Shown here: piece after piece, positions 47,032 to 50,037 of the stretch
How the letters are laid out: every line of letters begins with the position of its first letter
How positions within the stretch are numbered: position 1 is the first letter of the stretch
From: Nocardia acididurans
GTDB taxonomy: Bacteria > Actinomycetota > Actinomycetes > Mycobacteriales > Mycobacteriaceae
DNA: 50,037 nt
Reading direction: 5' to 3'
Assembly (NCBI RefSeq): GCF_016741815.1
Contig: NZ_JAERRJ010000025.1
Location: 1-50,037 of the forward strand
Notes under the pieces: model-generated
Seen by the model: the letters and a program-made list of their open reading frames with translations, nothing else
What the model was told of the DNA's origin: nothing
Database searches by the model: none
Translations under genes and position numbers: made by a program

Positions 47032-47193
47032 CCCGGATCCTCCCTGTCCCGCAACACCTGCGACGTCGACGACCGGACCATATCGGTTCCCCGCCGCCCT
47101 ACCGCTACGGCCGGATGACTGTTGGCCAGATATTGACGCATTGTGGCATTCAGGCCACTCGATCGCCAGCCCCTGTTCCGCCACGCTCATGCG

Positions 47194-48576
47194 GTGAGCG
47201 AAGTTCGAATCGACCGCGGCGCGGAGAATCCGCCGGGCACAACGGCATCCGCGCAGGACATCGGCGCGATGATCGATCCGGCGGACGGCGTGCCCGAGGG
47301 GTCGACTCGTCTGCGGCGTGGCCCGCATCCCGCCTGGATCGTGGCGGGCGTGGGGTTCATCGCGCTGCTCGGGGCCGCCGGGTTCCGGTCGGTGCCCGGC
47401 GTGCTCATGGAGCCGTTGCACGAGGAGTTCGGGTGGTCGCACGGCACCATCGGTGCGGCGGTGTCGGTGAATGTGCTGCTGTACGGGCTGATTTCGCCGT
47501 TCGCGGCGGCGCTGATGGATCGCTTCGGGATCCGGCGGGTGGTGGCGTCGGCGCTGGTGCTGATCGCGGCGGGCAGCGGGCTCACCGTGTTCATGACGCA
47601 GGCGTGGCAGCTCATGGCGACCTGGGGACTGCTGGTCGGGGTGGGTGTCGGATCCATGTCGATGCCGTTCGTGGCGACCATTACCGGACGCTGGTTCGTC
47701 GCGCAGCGCGGCCTGGTCACCGGGGTGCTCACGGCGGCGGGGGCGACCGGGCAGTTGATCTTTCTGCCGCTCGTGGCGGGCCTCGCGCACGAGCACGGCT
47801 GGCGACTGCCCGCGTTGATCGTGGCGGGCACGGCCCTGGCCGTGGTTCCGTTGGTGCTGCTGTTCATTCGGGACTTTCCGAGCGATATCGGCGTCACGGC
47901 CTACGGCGCGGAGCCGGGCAGCGAGGCCGGTGTGCGCACGACTGTCCAGGGTGGGGCCTCGCGGGCGCTGACCGTGCTCGCCTCGGTTGCCCGCAAGCCC
48001 GTATTCTGGCTGCTCGCAGGCGGTTTCGCTATTTGTGGTGCGTCCACCAACGGACTCGTCGGCACGCATTTCGTGAGCGCCGCCCACGATCACGGCATGC
48101 CCGCCACCACCGCGGCCGGATTGCTCGCGCTGGTCGGCATTTTCGATGTGGCCGGAACCATCGCCTCGGGCTGGCTCACCGACCGCGTCGATTCGCGCTA
48201 CCTGCTGATCGGCTACTACTCGCTGCGCGGGCTCTCGCTGATGATCCTGCCTACCCTGTTCGCTCCGGATGTGGAGCCGAGTATGTGGGCGTTCATCATC
48301 TTCTACGGGCTGGACTGGATCGCCACCGTGCCGCCCACCGTCGCCCTGTGCCGGGAACACTTCGGCGCGGACGGACCGGTCGCCTTCGGCTGGGTGTTCG
48401 CGTCACACCAGGTCGGCGCGGCGCTCGCGGCCTTCGGCGCGGGCCTGATTCGCGATATTCAGGGCAGCTACGCGCTGGCATTCTTCATCGCCGGTGGATT
48501 GTGCGGGATCGCCGCGGTGCTGTCGGGCAGCATCCGCCGCCGGCCCTCACCCGTCGATGGCCCGGTGCTGACCTGA
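47194..48576 (+). CDS. MFS transporter
   Basis: The 460-residue protein starts at GTG 47194 (alternative GTG 47143). It carries twelve predicted membrane helices: the first near PAWIVAGVGFIALLGAAGFR, motif A-like MDRFGIRRVV in loop 2-3, the central hydrophilic loop at about 215-245, and a second motif ASGWLTDRVDSRYLL in loop 8-9. It resembles the monocarboxylate/oxalate-formate porter type of the superfamily. The substrate is unknown. The GlxA-type regulator is divergent 162 bp away. The IR GTGGC-ATTCAG-GCCAC near 47,143-47,158 may be its operator. It overlaps the convergent DUF3099 gene by 30 bp. Confidence 0.92.
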   Translation: MSEVRIDRGAENPPGTTASAQDIGAMIDPADGVPEGSTRLRRGPHPAWIVAGVGFIALLGAAGFRSVPGVLMEPLHEEFGWSHGTIGAAVSVNVLLYGLISPFAAALMDRFGIRRVVASALVLIAAGSGLTVFMTQAWQLMATWGLLVGVGVGSMSMPFVATITGRWFVAQRGLVTGVLTAAGATGQLIFLPLVAGLAHEHGWRLPALIVAGTALAVVPLVLLFIRDFPSDIGVTAYGAEPGSEAGVRTTVQGGASRALTVLASVARKPVFWLLAGGFAICGASTNGLVGTHFVSAAHDHGMPATTAAGLLALVGIFDVAGTIASGWLTDRVDSRYLLIGYYSLRGLSLMILPTLFAPDVEPSMWAFIIFYGLDWIATVPPTVALCREHFGADGPVAFGWVFASHQVGAALAAFGAGLIRDIQGSYALAFFIAGGLCGIAAVLSGSIRRRPSPVDGPVLT

Positions 48577-48984
48577 TTCGAGCGCGGTCTGATTCCAGCG
48601 ACCGTCCCACCGGCTGGGCTCGTCCTTGCTACGCGGCGGACGGTCGTTGGCGATCAGCACCGCGATCCACGGCAGCGGCACCGAGACACCGATGATCAGC
48701 AGCGAGATCACCCAGTTGCCCCAGACGCTGTACGCGATGGCCGCCCCGACCAGGCACGGGATCCGGAACGCCATAATCATCGTGTACCGCCGCACCCGAT
48801 CCCGATGCTGCTGCTCGAGCGAGGTCTGCGCCTCGGTGATCAGCGCCGGATGATCCTTCTCGCCCCGGAAGAACCCCTGTGACGGCCGCGCCGGTTTGGG
48901 AATCGACCCCGCAGGACGAAACTCGAATTCGGGGCGAACCTGGTCGCCACCGCTCTCGGCCTGGGAGTCGCCGTCACGCTGCAT
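48547..48984 (-). CDS. DUF3099 membrane protein
   Basis: The 145-residue protein starts at ATG 48984 (MQRDGDSQAESGGDQVRPEF). A polar N-terminus and the block EAQTSLEQQHRDRVRRYTMI then MAFRIPCL precede two membrane helices (about residues 70-85, CLVGAAIAYSVWG, and 88-108, ISLLIIGVSVPLPWIAVLIA). The C-terminus is NDRPPRSKDE-like and polar. This is the DUF3099 pattern of the Rv2709 type, normally next to DUF3039 and sigB in mycobacteria. Function unknown. It is divergent from the DUF3039 gene. Its 3' end overlaps the MFS gene by 30 bp, suggesting the MFS block was joined here later. Confidence 0.88.
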   Translation of the reverse strand: MQRDGDSQAESGGDQVRPEFEFRPAGSIPKPARPSQGFFRGEKDHPALITEAQTSLEQQHRDRVRRYTMIMAFRIPCLVGAAIAYSVWGNWVISLLIIGVSVPLPWIAVLIANDRPPRSKDEPSRWDGRWNQTALESGQHRAIDG

Positions 48985-49036
48985 ACTCCCGAGTCTTCCA
49001 CTACACCGCGTCGGATGCACACGCCCTGGTGGCATC

Positions 49037-49279
49037 ATGGAGGGCGTGAGCACAGACACCCTGGTACGTCCGGACACGACCACGGACGAAACGACCTCCG
49101 ACGACACCCCCAAGTTCTTCCACTACGTGAAGAAGGAAAAGATCGCCGAGAGCGCCGTCATGGGCACCCACGTCGTGGCCCTGTGCGGCGAAGTCTTCCC
49201 GGTGACCCGCTCCCCGAAGCCCGGCTCCCCGGTCTGCCCGGAGTGCAAGCGCGTCTACGAGATGATGAAGAAGGATTGA
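49037..49279 (+). CDS. DUF3039 protein with putative zinc-binding Cys/His
   Basis: The 80-residue protein has a variable Thr/Asp-rich N-terminus and the highly conserved DUF3039 core: KFFHYVKKEKIAESAVMGTH, VVALCGEVFPVTRSPKPGSP and VCPECKRVYEMM. His in MGTH with the Cys of ALCG and CPEC could form a zinc site. It corresponds to Rv2708c of M. tuberculosis (recalled). ATG 49037 or GTG 49046 could start it. Function unknown. The stop is followed at once by an inverted repeat and then the tail of a recombinase gene. Confidence 0.9.
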   Translation: MEGVSTDTLVRPDTTTDETTSDDTPKFFHYVKKEKIAESAVMGTHVVALCGEVFPVTRSPKPGSPVCPECKRVYEMMKKD

Positions 49280-49287
49280 CCGTTTCC

Positions 49288-49366
49288 GCAGTTCAGCGGG
49301 TTGTGAACTGCTGAACTAGGCCCCGGTGTGCCACTTTGGTGCCATTTTGAACGGGTTCAGCAGTTC
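49288..49366. repeat. Inverted repeats at the junction of DUF3039 and the integrase gene
   Basis: GCAGTTCA (49288-49295) and TGAACTGC (49304-49311) form a perfect 8-bp dyad. In addition, GAACTGCTGAAC (49305-49316) recurs in inverted orientation as GTTCAGCAGTTC (49355-49366), inside the 3' end of the integrase gene. The hairpin may terminate both convergent genes. Because it sits at the element edge, it could also be part of an attachment site or integrase arm sites. Confidence 0.45.
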
Positions 49367-50020
49367 CAGGACGTCCGCGTTGTCGACCGCCACCATGCGG
49401 CGAATGCCCTGGTGAATGTAGTGACGTTGCGCCATCGACTTGTTCCCGTCCAGGTGTCCGAGTTGGGCGCTGGCCCGCTCGTCATCCCCAGTGACCGTGG
49501 CGACGTGAGTGGCCACCGTGTCGCGCAGGTCCGAAAGCCGGAACGTGGCGAACTGACTTCCCCTCCGCATCGCGTAGACGGAGATGCGAGCGTTGGACAC
49601 GCTGACCCATGATCCAGTGGTACTCCGCGGGCCCTGAAGGACAGGCAGATATTCCGACGCGGGGGAGGCGTGCGCCTTCTCCTTCGCCAGTTCGTCCGTC
49701 AGCCAATCGGGAAGTATCACCCTGTATTCGTTCCCGCTCTTGCGGTGCGGGTTCCGGTACGGGCCGGTTTCGGACTTGCACCTGATCGTGGCTCCGATGT
49801 ACAGCACTGACCGAGTTGTCCCGTCGAACTGCTCCTCGGCAATGTCGCACCAACGAAGCGCCAGTCCTTCGCCCGGCCGCATGCCGGTACCCAGCAACAG
49901 CAGGTAGAGCGTTCGCAGATACCAGGCCTCGCCGCGTCCATCCCTCAGCCATGTGTCGATGCGCTCCAGCACGCCTCGTTGCTCTTCGGGACTGAGCGGT
50001 CGAGGCGTCGCGTCATCCAT
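49316..50020 (-). CDS. Tyrosine recombinase/phage-type integrase, partial (C-terminal catalytic part)
   Basis: The frame is open to the right edge, so the N-terminal arm and core-binding domains probably lie beyond the window; full relatives have about 370-400 residues. The 234 residues present form the catalytic domain. LLLLGTGMRPGEGLALRW has catalytic Arg I, PHRKSGNEYRVILP the Lys, FRLSDLRDTVATHVATVTGD Arg II, SAQLGHLDGNKSMAQ the box-III His, and RHYIHQG the nucleophile Tyr. The usual His of the His-x-x-Arg box is Ser here. It probably belongs to an integrated element whose end lies at about 49,290-49,316, beside DUF3039. Confidence 0.88.
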   Translation of the reverse strand: MDDATPRPLSPEEQRGVLERIDTWLRDGRGEAWYLRTLYLLLLGTGMRPGEGLALRWCDIAEEQFDGTTRSVLYIGATIRCKSETGPYRNPHRKSGNEYRVILPDWLTDELAKEKAHASPASEYLPVLQGPRSTTGSWVSVSNARISVYAMRRGSQFATFRLSDLRDTVATHVATVTGDDERASAQLGHLDGNKSMAQRHYIHQGIRRMVAVDNADVLELLNPFKMAPKWHTGA

Positions 50021-50037
50021 GCTCGGTCGAGGTACAT

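Noticed and set aside
46066..48360. Minus-strand frame much longer than the GlxA-type regulator, reaching into the MFS gene
   Set aside because: Only the part from 47031 down has protein character; the upstream extension runs antisense through the MFS coding region.
1..50037. tRNA, rRNA or CRISPR loci
   Set aside because: No cloverleaf-like sequence with GGTTCGAATCC-type T-arm in proper context, no rRNA-like sequence and no regular repeat-spacer pattern was seen by eye.

Overview
The window looks like the chromosome of a nocardioform actinomycete, most likely Nocardia or a close relative in Nocardiaceae. The evidence is high GC with strong GC bias at third codon positions, many GTG and TTG starts, GTGA/ATGA start-stop overlaps, an XRE-DUF5753/DUF397 pair, and mycobacterial-type IdeR, SigB, PAC2, DUF3039 and DUF3099 genes. 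As I recall the M. tuberculosis map, DUF3039-DUF3099-sigB-ideR-...-PAC2 lie together (Rv2708c-Rv2714). The same genes occur here in a compatible order, but they are spread over more than 30 kb by accessory blocks.

Layout. 0-2.3 kb: small and partly decayed genes (a gene with an in-frame TAG, and a remnant resembling a CdiI-type immunity protein). 2.3-5.5 kb: an aldo/keto reductase and F420-type nitroreductase operon, a TetR regulator and a divergent conserved gene, with the same 13-bp palindrome in both promoters. 5.5-7.2 kb: XRE/DUF397 island. 7.2-10.8 kb: DUF4132 gene preceded by a possible 34-codon ORF. 11-13.3 kb: polyamine operon (ornithine decarboxylase plus a SpeD-SpeE fusion). 13.4-17 kb: Ski2-like helicase and PAC2 protein. 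17.2-21.2 kb: lipoproteins, two GSAG-tailed secreted proteins and a WYL regulator facing a VOC gene across a perfect operator. 21.4-24.3 kb: DUF4192, galE, ideR. 24.5-28.6 kb: AcuC deacetylase overlapping a GNAT/acyl-CoA-synthetase fusion (a protein-acetylation pair). 29-33 kb: HTH-transmembrane-extracellular protein and ppc. 33-39 kb: SRPBCC/ArsR operon, an internally deleted SDR, two AraC regulators, a hydrolase, a secreted protein and a DinB-like protein. 39.4-42.3 kb: sigB with an ECF-type promoter, and a methyltransferase.

The most unusual block is 42.7-45.3 kb. It holds atpI-atpB-atpE-atpF plus a b' subunit in tight translational coupling, that is, a complete Fo proton channel and stalk, and stops there. 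No delta, alpha, gamma, beta or epsilon gene follows. The fifth gene matches only the b-domain of the mycobacterial b-delta fusion AtpH and ends at the domain junction. The key residues of the a and c subunits are intact. A long AT-rich leader with an inverted repeat and a possible 18-codon ORF precedes it.

45.3-50 kb: a double-VOC protein, a GlxA-type regulator divergent from an MFS transporter, DUF3099, DUF3039, and the C-terminal part of a tyrosine recombinase whose end abuts DUF3039. This suggests the edge of an integrated element continuing past the window. All family assignments come from reading the sequence; no database search was run.
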